From positions 56,956,625-57,020,624 of the forward strand of contig CM045731.1 in the NCBI GenBank assembly GCA_024760905.1: a stretch of 64,000 nucleotides of DNA, written 5' to 3'. Positions 36,145 through 47,121 of the stretch are shown one piece after another. The first letter of the stretch is position 1, and each line of letters starts with the position of its first letter. Below the pieces are notes generated by a model. The model was not told the DNA's origin and made no database searches. It was given only the letters and a program-made list of their open reading frames with translations. This DNA is from Plotosus lineatus (Eukaryota > Chordata > Actinopteri > Siluriformes > Plotosidae). The translations under genes were made by a program, and so were the position numbers.

Positions 36145-37288
36145 CTGGAAACAAAAGAGACAAGTTAGTGTGTGCACACGAGGGTGAGTATAAAGCCACG
36201 GAACACTAGTTTTCTCACATGCAACACAAAACCGCAAAGTTAGAGACAAACATCATTTAAATTGAACAATATTTTTTCAATCCGATGTAAATTAGGCCAT
36301 ACAGCTCTAAAGCAGGTCCGTCTCACAGCAAAAAGGTCCTGGGTTTGATTCTCAGCTCAGGCATTTCTGTGTGGAGTTGGTATGTTCTACCCATGCTTAC
36401 AGGGGTCGCCTCCGGGTACACCCACAGTCCAAAAACATGCACAGTAGGTTAATTGGCTGTTCCAAATCACCCATAGGTGCGAGTATGAATGGTTGTGCGA
36501 GTGTTGGCCCTGCGATGGTCTGGCGGGTCATCCAGGGTGTACCCCGCCCTCATCCAGAGTCGGCTGAGATGGGCGCCAGCCTCCCAGCAACTCTAATTAG
36601 GATTAAGTGGTTCGGAAAATTAATGAGTGCTCTAAAGAAACCAACGTTTGAAGATTTTGATTGTTTCTTCCTTCGATTCGCCGTCGTCTCCTCAGTGTGC
36701 CAATCACATGTTTAATTCCAGTTGAATAAACAACACTCTGACCCTCTATCTGAACATAATGTGATGTTCTCCTCTCACCTGTCTCGTTTGATAAAGGAAG
36801 CGGGGAAGCGCTTGGGAGCATCGTTGGCATCGATGATCTCGCTTCCGGTGCGGATGTGGTCAAATGAGGAGGACTATGAGCGGATGATTTTGCAGGACTG
36901 CAGCCTGTGACAGGACTACAAACCCCAGAGCTGTCCTCGGGACACAGGAACACATCAATGGGCCCCTCTGTGCTCTTCAGGGAGATCTGGTACCCCTACA
37001 CGACCAAATCATAAACGTTAAAACTTCTGGCAGTCCAGGGATTTAAACCCACAACCTATCGCTAATGTTTTATTACCTCGCTGGGCTCGGTGACGGTCAT
37101 TTTTGTCTCAGGTGGGGCTCGGATCACGATGACGATCTGATCCGGAGGGTCCACGGTACTACGCAGGTCCTGACACTTCACGTACCCCAACGTGGAAAAG
37201 TGTTAAAGATGTAGCATTACCAAATATTACCCACACAATCACCATTTACAGGGTTCCGACTAAGATCGAAGGTACGTAAACACGCACG

Positions 37289-37324
<36 letters not shown>

Positions 37325-39839
37325 AAGGATATATCTTATTATCAGAGTCCTCAGTGAGGAGGCGGAGCTGCAGGCTGCAATTGTTAATGAGTTCATCCAA
37401 TTTGTCTTCAGCGTCAGAGAGTTCAGACACTTCTCTCTGTAACTCCTGATAGCGAGCAACCGAAGCACCGTCAATACGGTTACCACTGAAACAAACACAA
37501 ACACAGAGTAAACAAGGTGCCCAGGTCCAAAAGAATTACAAAGCATGGCAGATATGTGTCAGTGACAGTAAAGGAAGCGTGACGTTCAGCAATCCTACTC
37601 GAGGCGTGGCCTACTCATCAGTAAAGAACAGTGTAAAGGCATGGTCTATGCGTCTGCCTGACACTTTGTCACAGTGAAGGCGGTGTAACCTATGTATCTG
37701 TCAATCACAGTAAAGGTTTCACTTTACATATTCAGACACTACCCTACTTATGAACATTTGTTTTACAAACATCCGGACATACGAACAGGGCAGTCCGGAG
37801 GATGAAAGTGTTTGCGCAAACAAGTGAACAGAGTGGCTCCAAGTTAGATTTTTATTGCGCGCCTCTTATTCTGTGTAGTACATGACTCTCTTCTAACCAC
37901 TCCGTTGTTTGTTATAGCAACACTATACCGAGATAGAGAGAGAGAGAGAGAAAGACTATTTTGCGTGCCTATTATTCTGCGAGAATATTCTGTGTAGTGC
38001 ATCACTTTCCTCTGCCCACTCTGTCGTTTGTTGTTATAACAACACTACAGTAGGCCCTCGACATTCGTTTGGTCTCGAGCCCTCCGCGAATCGAGATAAT
38101 CCGCGAGTTCTGTACCCGGAAGTAAAACCTCATGCATCACGTGACATGCGCAAATGAGCAGCCGGAAGTAAAATACTATGTATCTATTACATGCGCAAAA
38201 ATATGCTTCTTCAACACACTATGGACAGTCTTACTCATTAATACAGTATTAATGTAATAAAATATAGTAATGATTAAGAAAAAAGTTTAAATTTTTACTC
38301 TTATTTTTATTGATGATAATATAATGTAATATAATAAGATATAAACATTATACAGCATATACTGTTGTAAAGCACTCGTTTTAAAGTCTTTTTCAATTAT
38401 TATTCCAGTACAGTACTTATGTTAATGTTTGTGTGTGAGATTTTATGTTCTATAGATGTTTAACAAATGATACCAAAAGGATAAACTTTATTACGCTTCA
38501 TGTCCTTATACATTGAACTTGGAGTCAAATTGTTTCCTGGTTCGTTTCAATTTGTTTTATTTGTTTGTTCATGTTTTGCACTATGCTCGTCTATGATCAG
38601 TCGACCCTACTACAGCTATGAGCAGCTTCAGCTTCGGGCAACTAAGCACACAACAACTTCTATCATGAGCTGCTATGGGAGCTCAATGCTAACCGCAGCC
38701 CAGCTAGCAATAAGCCCAGGCGGAGTGATCAGAGGCTTGGTTAGCACTTCCGGCCATACTGCTTGAAAATGTTCAGTCCCTTTGAAACAAAATAGACGAG
38801 CTTCATGCTCAGATTGCAGCGCAGAGGGATCTACAGGACTGTGTTTCTGTGAAACATTGCTCAAGGCAACTGCACCAGCCGGCTACACGGCCTTCATCCC
38901 CTGCAATCCCAAGCGCCGGAGTCGTTGTTCGGCCCCTTCCCGCCTGGGCTTCTTGTCAGCTGGGGTGCAACTCGCATTGAGCTGCCTACCATAGCATATT
39001 AGCTCTGCTAGCCGCACCCGGGCTAACCATCCCAGTTCAGCGTGCTTAGTTATACACACCCGAAGATACTCCGATCTTATAGCTGTAGTAGAGTAGACCG
39101 GTCGTAGACAAGCATAGTGCAAAACATGAACAAACAAAACAAATTAAAACGAACAAAAACAATTTGACTCTGAGAACTCCGCGACGTCGCCCTCTGGGCA
39201 GCACCATCTTGGAGACGTCACTCCAAGTTCAATGTAAAAAAAACATGAAGCGTAATAAAGTTTATCCTTTTGGTATCATTTGTTAAACATGCTACAGAAC
39301 ATAAAATCTCACGCATAAACATGAACTTAGGTGCTGTACTGGAATAATAATTGAAAAAGATTTTAATACAACAGTCGTTTCTCAGGAGAAAGTCTTATTT
39401 CTTCAGAAGAGACATCCAGCGTTTTTTATTGCTTAGCCAGAGAAGACGCACAGCGTTTGAGTGGTATCATAGAGCTTAACTGGTAATTAAAACACATACA
39501 AAAAAGGAAGCTCATTGACAATTTGTGCGCGAATGAGGACAAAGGGGCGGGACATAAGCTCAACCAATCAGGAGAAAGGAGTACAGCCATTGGCTGAATT
39601 TGAATCACGTGCCAGTTGCTCGGCAGTCAGCAAATACTCAAACCGTGGGCACAAAACCGCGAATAGTCAAGGGCCTACTGTATATAGAGAGTGAGATTGT
39701 ACACAGTACAAACTCGTACAGGTTACTTATACAAGCTTTAAGCATAGGTTCCCCTCTAAAGAATGCCCTGTAATGACTTACCAACAAATTCATCAAAGGC
39801 CATTTAGAATGCATCTCGTTCGTAAGCTAGGTAGCATGT

Positions 39840-39879
<40 letters not shown>

Positions 39880-42800
39880 TATATATATATATATACACAC
39901 ATACACATACACACAAGGATCCCCCCACTTTCCATGATTAATGGGGACCAAGACCGCAGATTTCCGAGAAGTGGGATCGACCCCGTGTATTTATGTACAT
40001 GTTCTGAATATGTATTTATTAGTAAGCTGCAAAGCTGTCAGCGTGTTTGTGTCCCTTGCTAAAGGGTTGTCAAAAAGGGCATCCGATGCAAAAACCTATG
40101 GCAAATCAAATATGCGAATCAGACGATTCACTGTGGCGACCCCTGAAAAAAAGGGGAAAAGCCGAAAGGAAAAGATGAAGATATACATATACAGTAGGCC
40201 CTCGATATTCGCGGGGGTTTGGTTCCAGCCCCTCCCACAAATGAAGATAAACCGCGAGTTCTGTACCCGGAAGTGAAACCCCATGTATCATATTACATGT
40301 GCGAATGATCAACCAGAAGTAAAATACCATGTATCTTTTACATGTGCTCAAATCTGCTTCTTAAACACGTTCTATAGACAGTCTTACTTATTAATACAGT
40401 ATTAATGTAGTAATGAAGAAAAACTTTTTAATTTTGTACTATGATATTTATTAAAAATAATAATTATTATATATTTATATATAAAAAATACACACACATA
40501 TATACAGACGCTCCCCAACTTAAGTTTTTGTTTGGTTCCGGATAGCTGAACGCAAGTTGAAAAAAAAAAACAAGTTGTTACTGTATGTTCCAGTGACGTA
40601 TGACGTTCATACCATATTATGCACCCATAAATACCATTACAGTATCTCATAAAACACCCCTAAATCCATTATTATAAACATAACATTGTAAATTAATATC
40701 AAACATCTACATTAATTTCAAATAAATTAAATTCAAGCTAAATAATTTTAAATAGACAAATTTTAATCAAATTCACTCATCAAATATCAAATACAGTATC
40801 AAATATAACCTTTAACATTCTCTATTATGCGATTGTTGTGCTTGTAAATGGCTCCAATGGTCGACGGATGGTCACTTTACATGAAGCTGAGCCGAGTCAC
40901 TTTACACAAAGCTTAAACAGCCGATCAACGCTTACAATATGTGAGGCGCTCGAAAGTAGTTCACTTGCTTGTGCTTGAGGCAAAGTGCGAGTTATCCAGA
41001 CTTCCGGTCTGTCAAGTGAGCAAGGGCGCCGTTGAATACTCGTTTAGTACTCAGCCTGCACTGATGTGAATCACCAGCAGAGTGGAGAGTTCGCTTTGTT
41101 TTCTGGACTCAGGTTTTCATTCACTTTACAACTCTCTTTGCTTAACTGAGCATGCATCGTAGATGCGCCGATCCGAGCAGATAGTTAATTCAGCCTTGGG
41201 AAAACCTTGCACAGATGCTAATAGGCTTACGCTTCTGACCAACCATATTTGCTTAGGGTTACAATGCAGAGGGTTGCGTCAGGAAGGGCATCCGGCATAA
41301 AACAAATGCCAAATAAAATATGCGAATCACAAGAAAGAATGACATACCGGATCGGTCGAGGCCCGGGTTAACAACAAACACCAACAGTGCTGTTAACCAA
41401 CTGGGTGCTGGTGGAAATTGGACTACTGTTGGTCGAAGACATCGAAGAAGGAGAGGCGTGTCTGTAGGCCGAGAGAGAAGAGGAAAGGCATGAGTCTAGG
41501 ACTGAAAGTAGGGACTTTGAATGTTGGAACTATGGCAGGAAGAGGTAGAGATGGCTGACATGATGCAGAGGAGGAAGGTGGACATACTGTGTGTTCAGGA
41601 GACCAGGTGGAAAGGTAGCAAGGCTAGAAGCTTAGGAGCAGGGTTAAAGCTGTTTTTTCATGGTGTGGATGGGAAGAGAAATGGAGTCGGAGTCATCTTG
41701 AAGGAGGAGTTTGTCAGGAATGTTCTAGAAGTGAACAGAGTGTCAGACAGAGTGATGAGTCTCAAGTTAGAAATTGAAGGCGTGATGTTCAGTGTTGTTA
41801 GTGCTTATGCCCCACAGGCAGGATGTGAGCGAGAAGAGAAGGAGAGATTCCGGAGCGAGTTAGATGAAGTGATGCAGAGTGCCCCCAGAGGTGAAAGAGT
41901 GGTCATTGGGGCAGACTTCAATGGACATGTTGGTGCAGGAAACAGAGGGGACGAGGAAGTGATGGGTAGGTTTAGTATCCAGGACAGGAACGCAGAAGGA
42001 CAAATGGTAGATTTTGCAAAAAGGATGGAAATGGTTGTGGCGAATACTTTCTTCCAGAAGAGACAGGTGCATAGGGTGACTTATAAAAGTGGAGGTAGGA
42101 GCACACAGGTAGACTACATCTTGTGTAGGCGATGTAATTTGAAGGAAGTCAGTGACTGCAAAGTAGTGGTGGGTGAGTGTTGCCAAACAGCATAGGATGG
42201 TGGTGTGTAGGATGATGCTGATGGTAAGGAAGGTGAAGAAGGCAAAGGCAGAGCAGAAGACAAAGTGGTGGAAGCTGAAAAAGGAAGAGTGTCGGGTTGT
42301 CTTCAAGGAGGAGTTGAAACAGGCTTTGGGTGGTCAGGAAGTGCTTCCAGATGACTGGACAACTACAGCTAATGTGATCAGGGAGACAGGTAGGAGAATA
42401 CTTGGTGTGTCATCTGGAAGGAAAAAGATAAGGAGACTTGGTGGTGGAATGAAGAAGTGCAGGAGTGTGTACAAATGAAGAGGTTAGTTAAGAAGAAGTG
42501 GGACATTGAGAGAACTGAAGAGAGTAAACAGGAGTACAGGGAGACAGCGTAAGGTGAAGGTAGCGGTGTCAAAGGCCAAATAGAGGGCGTATGATGACTT
42601 GTATGCTCGGTTGGAAAATAACTTGATGACATACCGGTGGAGATATGGAAGTGTCTAGGAGAGGTAGCAGTAGATTTCCTGACAAAACATTCAACAAGGT
42701 CTTTGAGAGTGAGAAGATGCCAGAGGAATGGAGAAGAAGTGTGATGGTGCCCATTTTTAAGGGAGACGTGCAGAGTTGTGGCAACTACAGAGGGATAAAA

Positions 42801-45800
42801 GTTGATGAGCCATACGATGAAGTTATGGGAAAGAATAGTGGAAGCTAGACTAAGGGCAGAGGTCAGCATTTGTGAACAACAGTTTGGTTTTATGCCAAGA
42901 AAGAGCACCACAGATGCAGTATTCGCCTTGAGGATGTTAATACAGAAGTCCAGAGAAGGTCAGAAGGAGCTGTATTGTGCCTTTGTGGATCTGGAGAAAG
43001 GATATGACAGGGTGCCGCGAGAGGAACTGTGGTATTGCATGAGGAAGTCTGGAGTGGCAGAGAAGTATGTTAGAGTGGTGCAGGACATGTATAAGAGATG
43101 TAAGGAAGTGGTGAGGTGTGCTGTCAGTGTGACAGAAGTGTTTAAGGTGGAGGTGGGACTGCATCAAGGGTCAGCTCTGAGCCCCTTCTTGTTTGCTATG
43201 GTGATGGACAGGCTGACAGACGAAGTTTGACAAGATTCCCCATGGACTATGATGTTTGCAGATGACATTGTGATCTGCAGTGAGAGCAGAGAACAAGTGC
43301 AGGAAAATCTAGAGAGGTGGATGTATGCCCTGGAAATGAAGGTTAGCCTCAGTAAAACAGAATACATGTGTATGCATGACAAGGACCCAACAGGAATTGT
43401 GAGGTTACAGGGAGCAGAGATAAAGAAGGTGAAGGATTTTAAGTATTTAGGCTCAACAATCCAGAGCAATGGAGAGTGTTGAAAAGAGGTGAAGAAGCGT
43501 GTGCAGGCAAGAAGACACCAAGGGAACTGGTCAAGCTCAGAGAGATCACGGGGAAGAGGGACTATCTTCTAGCACCGGGAAGAGAGTGCTGCTCGTCTTT
43601 ATAGCCCATGATTAAGTGGCATCAGGTGTGTACGTGTTTAGCGCTCCACCCAAGTGTGACAGCCACGCCCCTCTCCAGTGCCTGCATGCATATCGAGAGA
43701 GAGACGCCAAAACCAGAGTCTCTCACAACACAGACCATGACACACTAAAATAAAAACCACAGTGCAGGTACAGCATAAGAACAATAAAAATAAGACTTTT
43801 ATCCTTTGTGGTGAGCAGTTGGCATACGCAAATGTTGGAGAGAGAGAGAGAGAGAGAGAGGAGGAGGAGGATCCCCTTCCATAACAGCTTCAGGTGAATC
43901 AGCAAAAAGGTGGTTTTTTTCTCTTGCAACTCATTTTGGCATGGGTGACTTTTCTTCAGGGTGTAACTTTCTTTTCTTGAAGAACATTTCTAACGTGGCT
44001 TGTGTCTGCCTTCTTTTCAAAACCTTACGATAGTGGCTCATGACCTCATCGTTAAAAGATGTTCACAGCAATACACAGTATCAACAACTTCTGGACTTCC
44101 TCAGAACAGTGCTAGCTTTATCAGGGTGATACATAGTATCAACAACTTCCGGACTTCCGGAACGCGTGCGTTTCCCCTCCCTCTCGGTCTCGTTTTTCGC
44201 ACGCTTTTTTTAGCAATCGACTTCCGGGACAAAAAAATCCCAAATTTTTTGGTCGAATTCCGATTTGTTCGACCTCTAAAGCGTTCGAGTATTGAGTACC
44301 ACTGTAATTCATTATTACACACACACACACACACGTCAGTAATAGATAAGATGTAGCACACCTTTCTATCAGTTACAATTAAGAAGGTATGGCCTGTATA
44401 TGTCAGAATGAAAGGTGTGTTGTCTATGCATTTACCAGTCACTGTAAAGATGTGCCCATGTATCTTTCAGAAACAGTGAAGGAGATACAGCCTATCTATA
44501 CTGTCAGTCATAGTGATGATGTGGCTTTTGTATTTGTCAGAAATACGGAGGTGTGGCCAACATAGCCATCAATCACCATAAATGTGGTGTGCTCTGTCTT
44601 TTAGTTATGGTGAAGGAGGAGTGCTCTGTGTATCTGGAAATCAAAGTGAAGGAGGTGTGGCCTATATATTTTCGGTTACAGTAAACGCTTATTTGTAAAT
44701 TAGTGATGGAGGCAGAGACTATTTGTCTGTCCATCAGAGCGAAGCAGGTGTGCCATATGTATGTCAACCAAGTAAAAGAGGAGTGGCTGGTGTACAAGTC
44801 AGTCTCAGTAAAAGAGGCATAGCCTATGTCAGTCAGTCACAGTGGAGATGTGGCTTAAGTGTCAGTCAGACCTGGTGAAAGGGGTGGCGCCTATGAATTA
44901 ACATGCTCAGTGGGATCAGATAAACCTGGGTTTGTGTTCCAAGGGCCGGTGTGTGCAGGTAAACAGTCCAGCAATGCAGGTGCCACACCGTCCAGCTGTG
45001 AAGTGTGAATGTGAAGGTGAAGATCTTTGCATTGAAACTGCTGGAGGGTGTGGCTCCTGTATGGCTGGAATGACAACCTGCACTCACACAGGGGATCAGG
45101 CACCCACACCGGCCCTTTTGGGGAACTGCTCTCTCACCAACTGAGAACCAATTAAAACTACAACAGATAAAATCCTCTTGAAGAAAAAAAGAATGAGCTG
45201 TGTGTACATGAATGTCTGTGACTGTGCGAGCGGGTGTGAGTGTTTAAAAACTGACACTCACAGCCACTGAATATTATTCTTGGATTTCTTGGAGATGAGA
45301 TGAATGCCCTCTAGGACGTTGGTGATGTCATAAATACGTCTCTTCTGAACATCCAGCACCTGCGAGGCCCAGTTCAGGTCCACCACACCATCTGGAGATT
45401 GAGCCAGCAGGTCCAGGAAGCGCTTGGTGGTGAGGTTCAGGGACGTGTCATAGCGTGATTTCTCCGAGCTCAGACGAGAACCTGAAGAGAGGAAGATCAA
45501 AATGTGACCCAGAGGCTAAGCGACCCAAAGATGCAGTGGAGACTGACCAGCAACACCTTGTGTATGTGTGTGATTACCTCTGGGACGTCCAGGTGTAGCA
45601 GGGCATGGTGGAGGTGGTCTAGTGGTGCTGATATACTGGTGATCATTATCCAAATCCAACTTTCTCTTCACCTACACACATACACACATAGGTCAAAGGA
45701 AACAAATGACCACGACTCTGGATGAAAAATACAAAGAGGTGGGTTAAAAAAAAGCAAGAGGGAGATGAACAGAGTGAAAAAAAGAACAAGAAAATGAAGA

Positions 45801-46196
45801 GCAAGAAAACAGCAGTTGGAAAGGATGCAAAGGGGAGAAGAAACAGGAAGAGGAACAGGAAGTGATGCTCAGTGCATATTATTATCATGAATATTTTCTG
45901 TGTGCGTGTAGCATTGTTGGGCAGCCCAAGGGTGTATGTAGTACCGGCGGTCGGCCCGGTGCAGTGCCCCAGCGCTGCTGTGACCCGGATGGTGCGGTGG
46001 TGCTCTGCGGTGTGGAGAACAGCAGCAGATCTGTTGCTGTGCTCCGGGGCTGGAGGAGCTCCACGCTGCTGCACGCTGGAGAGATGATGACGATCTGATG
46101 ATCCGCGCTCAGATCGATGCTGCCGCTGTTCAGGAGAGTCTCGAAATCAGCCAGCAGGTCTTCTGAGCTGTGAGCAGAAACCACCGTGTCCGCCAT
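35900..46196 (-). CDS. e2f1: E2F1 transcription factor, complete, 7 coding exons
   Basis: E2F1 binds TTTSGCGC sites with a DP partner, drives S-phase genes in the nucleus and is silenced by Rb. The exons (46196-45945, 45671-45578, 45481-45262, 37485-37333, 37191-37077, 36995-36779, 36144-35900) join to 1296 bases, 431 residues plus stop; human E2F1 has 437. Residues 39-43 IVIIS and DLLLF mark the N-terminus. PVKRKLDL (84-91) is the cyclin A/CDK2 docking motif. 122-189 is the winged helix, with [12 protein letters not shown] at 163-174. 190-239 is the heptad-rich dimerisation region, 240-290 the marked box ([18 protein letters not shown]) and 405-424 the Rb-binding motif ([11 protein letters not shown] ... 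LFDCDF). All introns are GT-AG except intron 4 (AT-AC, U12). Distinction from e2f2/e2f3 rests on the N-terminus, exon layout and the neighbouring znf341. No breaks were found. Confidence 0.95.
36320..36612 (+). mobile_element. tRNA-headed SINE (type B) in e2f1 intron 6
   Basis: The B box GGGTTTGATTCTC is near 36350. The body has TGTGTGGAGTTGGTATGTT, GTCCAAAAACATGCACAGTAGG, CAGGGTGTACCCCGCCC and AGTCGGCTGAGATGGGC, ending in GATTAAGTGGTTCGG. It lies antisense to the gene. Confidence 0.75.
36779..36995 (-). CDS. e2f1: e2f1 exon 6
   Basis: Acceptor GTGTAG before GGGTACCAG; donor ACAG/GTGAGA. It encodes [20 protein letters not shown], the end of the marked box, then a Ser/Pro-rich linker. Residues 279-350. 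Confidence 0.94.
37077..37191 (-). CDS. e2f1: e2f1 exon 5: marked box, follows a U12 intron
   Basis: Begins with G after the AC of an AT-AC intron and ends GAG/GTAATA. It encodes [18 protein letters not shown] and [12 protein letters not shown], matching human E2F1 over the whole exon. The first base completes Met240. Confidence 0.95.
37192..37332 (-). other. e2f1: U12-type (AT-AC) intron 4 of e2f1
   Basis: The 141-base intron starts ATATCCTTCC (the U12 5' splice consensus is ATATCCTT) and ends TTTTCCAC. The branch sequence ATCTTTAAC has its adenosine at 37203, 12 bases before the exon, within the normal U12 range. A (GT)n run on the minus strand (37291-37322) starts directly after the 5' splice site. 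Minor-class introns in E2F genes are established. Confidence 0.93.
37333..37485 (-). CDS. e2f1: e2f1 exon 4: dimerisation region
   Basis: Acceptor TTTCAG/T; ends AAGAT before the AT-AC donor. It encodes [19 protein letters not shown] and [19 protein letters not shown], the leucine-heptad region that pairs with DP proteins. Residues 189-240. Confidence 0.95.
37545..37735. repeat. Degenerate minisatellite, left remnant, in e2f1 intron 3
   Basis: Diverged units containing GTGTCAGTGACAGTAAAGGA, GGCGTGGCCTA and CCTATGTATCTGTCAATCACAG. The same unit recurs at 44365-44885, at the other end of the intron. Confidence 0.6.
37736..38047. other. Unassigned repeat-like segment with an internal duplication
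   Basis: Contains TTATTCTGTGTAGTACATGAC near 37865 and TATTCTGTGTAGTGCATCAC near 37985, with similar flanking text (ACCACTCCGTTGTTTGTTAT and CCACTCTGTCGTTTGTTGTT). The unit is about 120 bases, duplicated, with a (GA)n run between. It opens with a TIR-like CACTACCCTACTTATGAAC. Confidence 0.4.
38048..39680. mobile_element. Foldback element with Tigger-like ends
   Basis: The 1633-base unit lies between TA dinucleotides. Ends are CAGTAGGCCCTCGACATTCG and, at the right, GTCAAGGGCCTACTG (inverted). Inside, 38382-38725 is repeated inverted at 38925-39365: GTTTAACAAATGATACCAAAAG on the left against CTTTTGGTATCATTTGTTAAAC on the right. Both arms contain the 5' end of the L2-derived family F, so that element has been duplicated head-outward. 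No transposase remains. Confidence 0.75.
38765..38900 (+). pseudogene. L2-type endonuclease start in the foldback spacer
   Basis: The plus strand reads LENVQSL, a stop, then [19 protein letters not shown], the same opening found minus-strand at 4700 and 13790. It then breaks down near [14 protein letters not shown]. Confidence 0.55.
39841..39905. repeat. (CA)n(TA)n microsatellite
   Basis: About 18 CA units followed by eight AT units and mixed CA/TA. Confidence 0.93.
40030..40182 (+). mobile_element. SINE A, 3' part
   Basis: Starts at CTGTCAGCGTGTTTGTGTCCC and includes GGGCATCCGATGCAAAAACC, the GTGGCGACCCCTGAAAA terminus and an AAAGGAAAAGATGAAG tail. The tRNA-like head is missing (5' truncated). 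Confidence 0.8.
40192..40435. mobile_element. Tigger-like left end fragment
   Basis: After TA, CAGTAGGCCCTCGATATTCG is followed by GAGTTCTGTACCCGGAAGTG, near-identical to the left end of the foldback element at 38048. No right end was found. Confidence 0.65.
40505..41261. mobile_element. Tigger-like element, internally deleted, truncated by a LINE
   Basis: Starts CAGACGCTCCCCAACTTAAG after TA and matches the relic at 1-700 to about 40850 and again at 41220 (CTTCTGACCAACCATATTTG). The helix-turn-helix coding part between is replaced by other sequence. An RTE-like LINE begins at the GGTTACAA point. Confidence 0.65.
41262..43508 (+). pseudogene. RTE-like LINE, missing its 3' end, antisense in e2f1 intron 3
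   Basis: Starts in the 5' region (GCAGAGGGTTGCGTCAGGAAG). The endonuclease (41521-42195) has [16 protein letters not shown] and [20 protein letters not shown]. There is an internal loss near 42620, just before DDIPVEIW. The RT (42802-43482) has [18 protein letters not shown] and [10 protein letters not shown]. It stops at KRVQA (43508), about 700 bases before the normal 3' terminus. LINE copies are usually cut at the 5' end, so later deletion or replacement is likely. Confidence 0.85.
43509..44160. other. Unassigned segment with (GA)n
   Basis: (GA)n at 43840-43868. A 31-base near-repeat (CAGTATCAACAACTTCTGG / TAGTATCAACAACTTCCGG) occurs at 44080 and 44138. No gene is seen. Confidence 0.35.
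44160..44312. mobile_element. TIR-bearing DNA element, right end fragment
   Basis: AATTCCGATTTGTTCGACCTC and CGAGTATTGAGTACCACTG followed by TA resemble the ends of the Tigger-like MITEs at 62286 and 62732. The left end is not identified. Confidence 0.45.
44365..44885. repeat. Degenerate minisatellite, right remnant, in e2f1 intron 3
   Basis: At least ten diverged units of roughly 40 bases with the core GTGGCCTATGTATCTGTCAG followed by TCACAGTGAAGGAG. The block ends about 380 bases from exon 3. Confidence 0.75.
45262..45481 (-). CDS. e2f1: e2f1 exon 3: winged-helix DNA-binding domain
   Basis: Acceptor CTCTTCAG/GTTCTCG; donor GGCT/GTGAGT. It encodes [54 protein letters not shown] and NNIQWL. 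The RRIYD recognition helix is intact. Residues 116-189. Confidence 0.97.
45578..45671 (-). CDS. e2f1: e2f1 exon 2
   Basis: Acceptor GTGTAG/GTGAAG; donor AGAG/GTAATC. It encodes [18 protein letters not shown] and a proline-rich piece ending PGRPRG. It carries the KRKLDL cyclin-docking motif. Confidence 0.95.
45945..46196 (-). CDS. e2f1: e2f1 exon 1 (coding part)
   Basis: ATG at 46196; donor CCGCCG/GTACTA. It encodes [19 protein letters not shown], then [25 protein letters not shown] and GRPP. No in-frame ATG lies closely upstream and the encoded start matches the E2F1 N-terminus, so this start is preferred. Residues 1-84. Confidence 0.93.
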
Positions 46197-46262
46197 CCGT
46201 GATGGGGCCCTTTCACGTTTTCTTATGATGACCTCTCTATGCTCTGGGGTTTATAGTTTCTT

Positions 46263-46289
46263 TAATGATGATGATGATGATGATGATGT
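46263..46289. repeat. (GAT)n repeat
   Basis: About eight ATG/GAT units, 70 bases upstream of the e2f1 start codon. Confidence 0.85.
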
Positions 46290-46574
46290 AAACAGTAAAT
46301 GTCCCAAGTTCAGCTCTATCCTGTTCAACTGATGGTGAGGACCCATTTGATTACTGAGCTGAAACTTTTTCTTGTAGTTTCAGAACACTTACAGGGCTGG
46401 GAGACATCTTTAAAACGTCCTACAATATCAGGAAAGTATTGTAAATGATTTATTACCATTCATTTAAATGATCATCAATGTTGTGCCTTTGTTTTGGTTC
46501 CAAAGAGTGATTATACATTACAGTTCAATGATTGGTGATGAAAAAATACCTGCAATAAGGGAAAAACAGCACTA

Positions 46575-47060
46575 ATGCACATTACTGTTCGTGCATATTA
46601 TTATTATTATTATTTTAATTATTATTTCTGATGCATCAAGTATAATCACTAAGCATTCGCCCAGCTAAGGCCTGCTCGGAAATCAGCACGGTAAAGTCAA
46701 CAGGCCCCAAAGATTAACCAGATTAACTTAATGGCCCATTTTAAAAATGCAATAAAACTTTCATGCAGAAGCAACTTAAAAGAAATAAAAGCACCGAGTA
46801 ATATCAGAATAAACACTAAACCTGCGGATCTCACATACCAAAAACGCTTTGTGTTCCAGCCCTTCCTGCTGCACACGCTTATTCTCGGCTCATTCAGGAA
46901 GTTTGGTCGGTAATAGGACAAAAAAATTTAAAAACAAAGACATCATCCAAGGCTTACAGGTGTAAATATCCCACTCCGAAAGCGCTGAAAGCTTCTTCAG
47001 AGCCGTTTTAAGTGTCCAGAAGTTTCCAAGAGCTCAGCTCGGTCCTACCCGGCCCGACAT
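46575..47060 (-). other. Putative e2f1 5' UTR / leader intron region
   Basis: Lies between the promoter-like module and the coding ATG. An upstream ATG at 47060 opens only eight codons. A possible donor CACCT/GTAAGC is near 46963; no strong acceptor is obvious before 46196, apart from a weak AACCCCAG near 46240. Whether it is a long leader or contains an intron is unresolved. Confidence 0.3.
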
Positions 47061-47121
47061 CGCGCGCGCGGATGTTTTTGTTGTTGTTCCAGCTGATCGG
47101 AAACAGAAAAGCTGATTTTCA

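Noticed and set aside
44866..45144. Overlapping frames of about 70 codons on both strands between e2f1 exons 3 and 4
   Set aside because: They lie inside intron 3, show no E2F motif, and the true exon 4 is found at 37333-37485.
46697..46921. A 74-codon minus-strand frame with a hydrophobic stretch upstream of e2f1
   Set aside because: No similarity to an E2F1 N-terminus or to PXMP4 is seen; AT-rich composition explains the hydrophobic residues.
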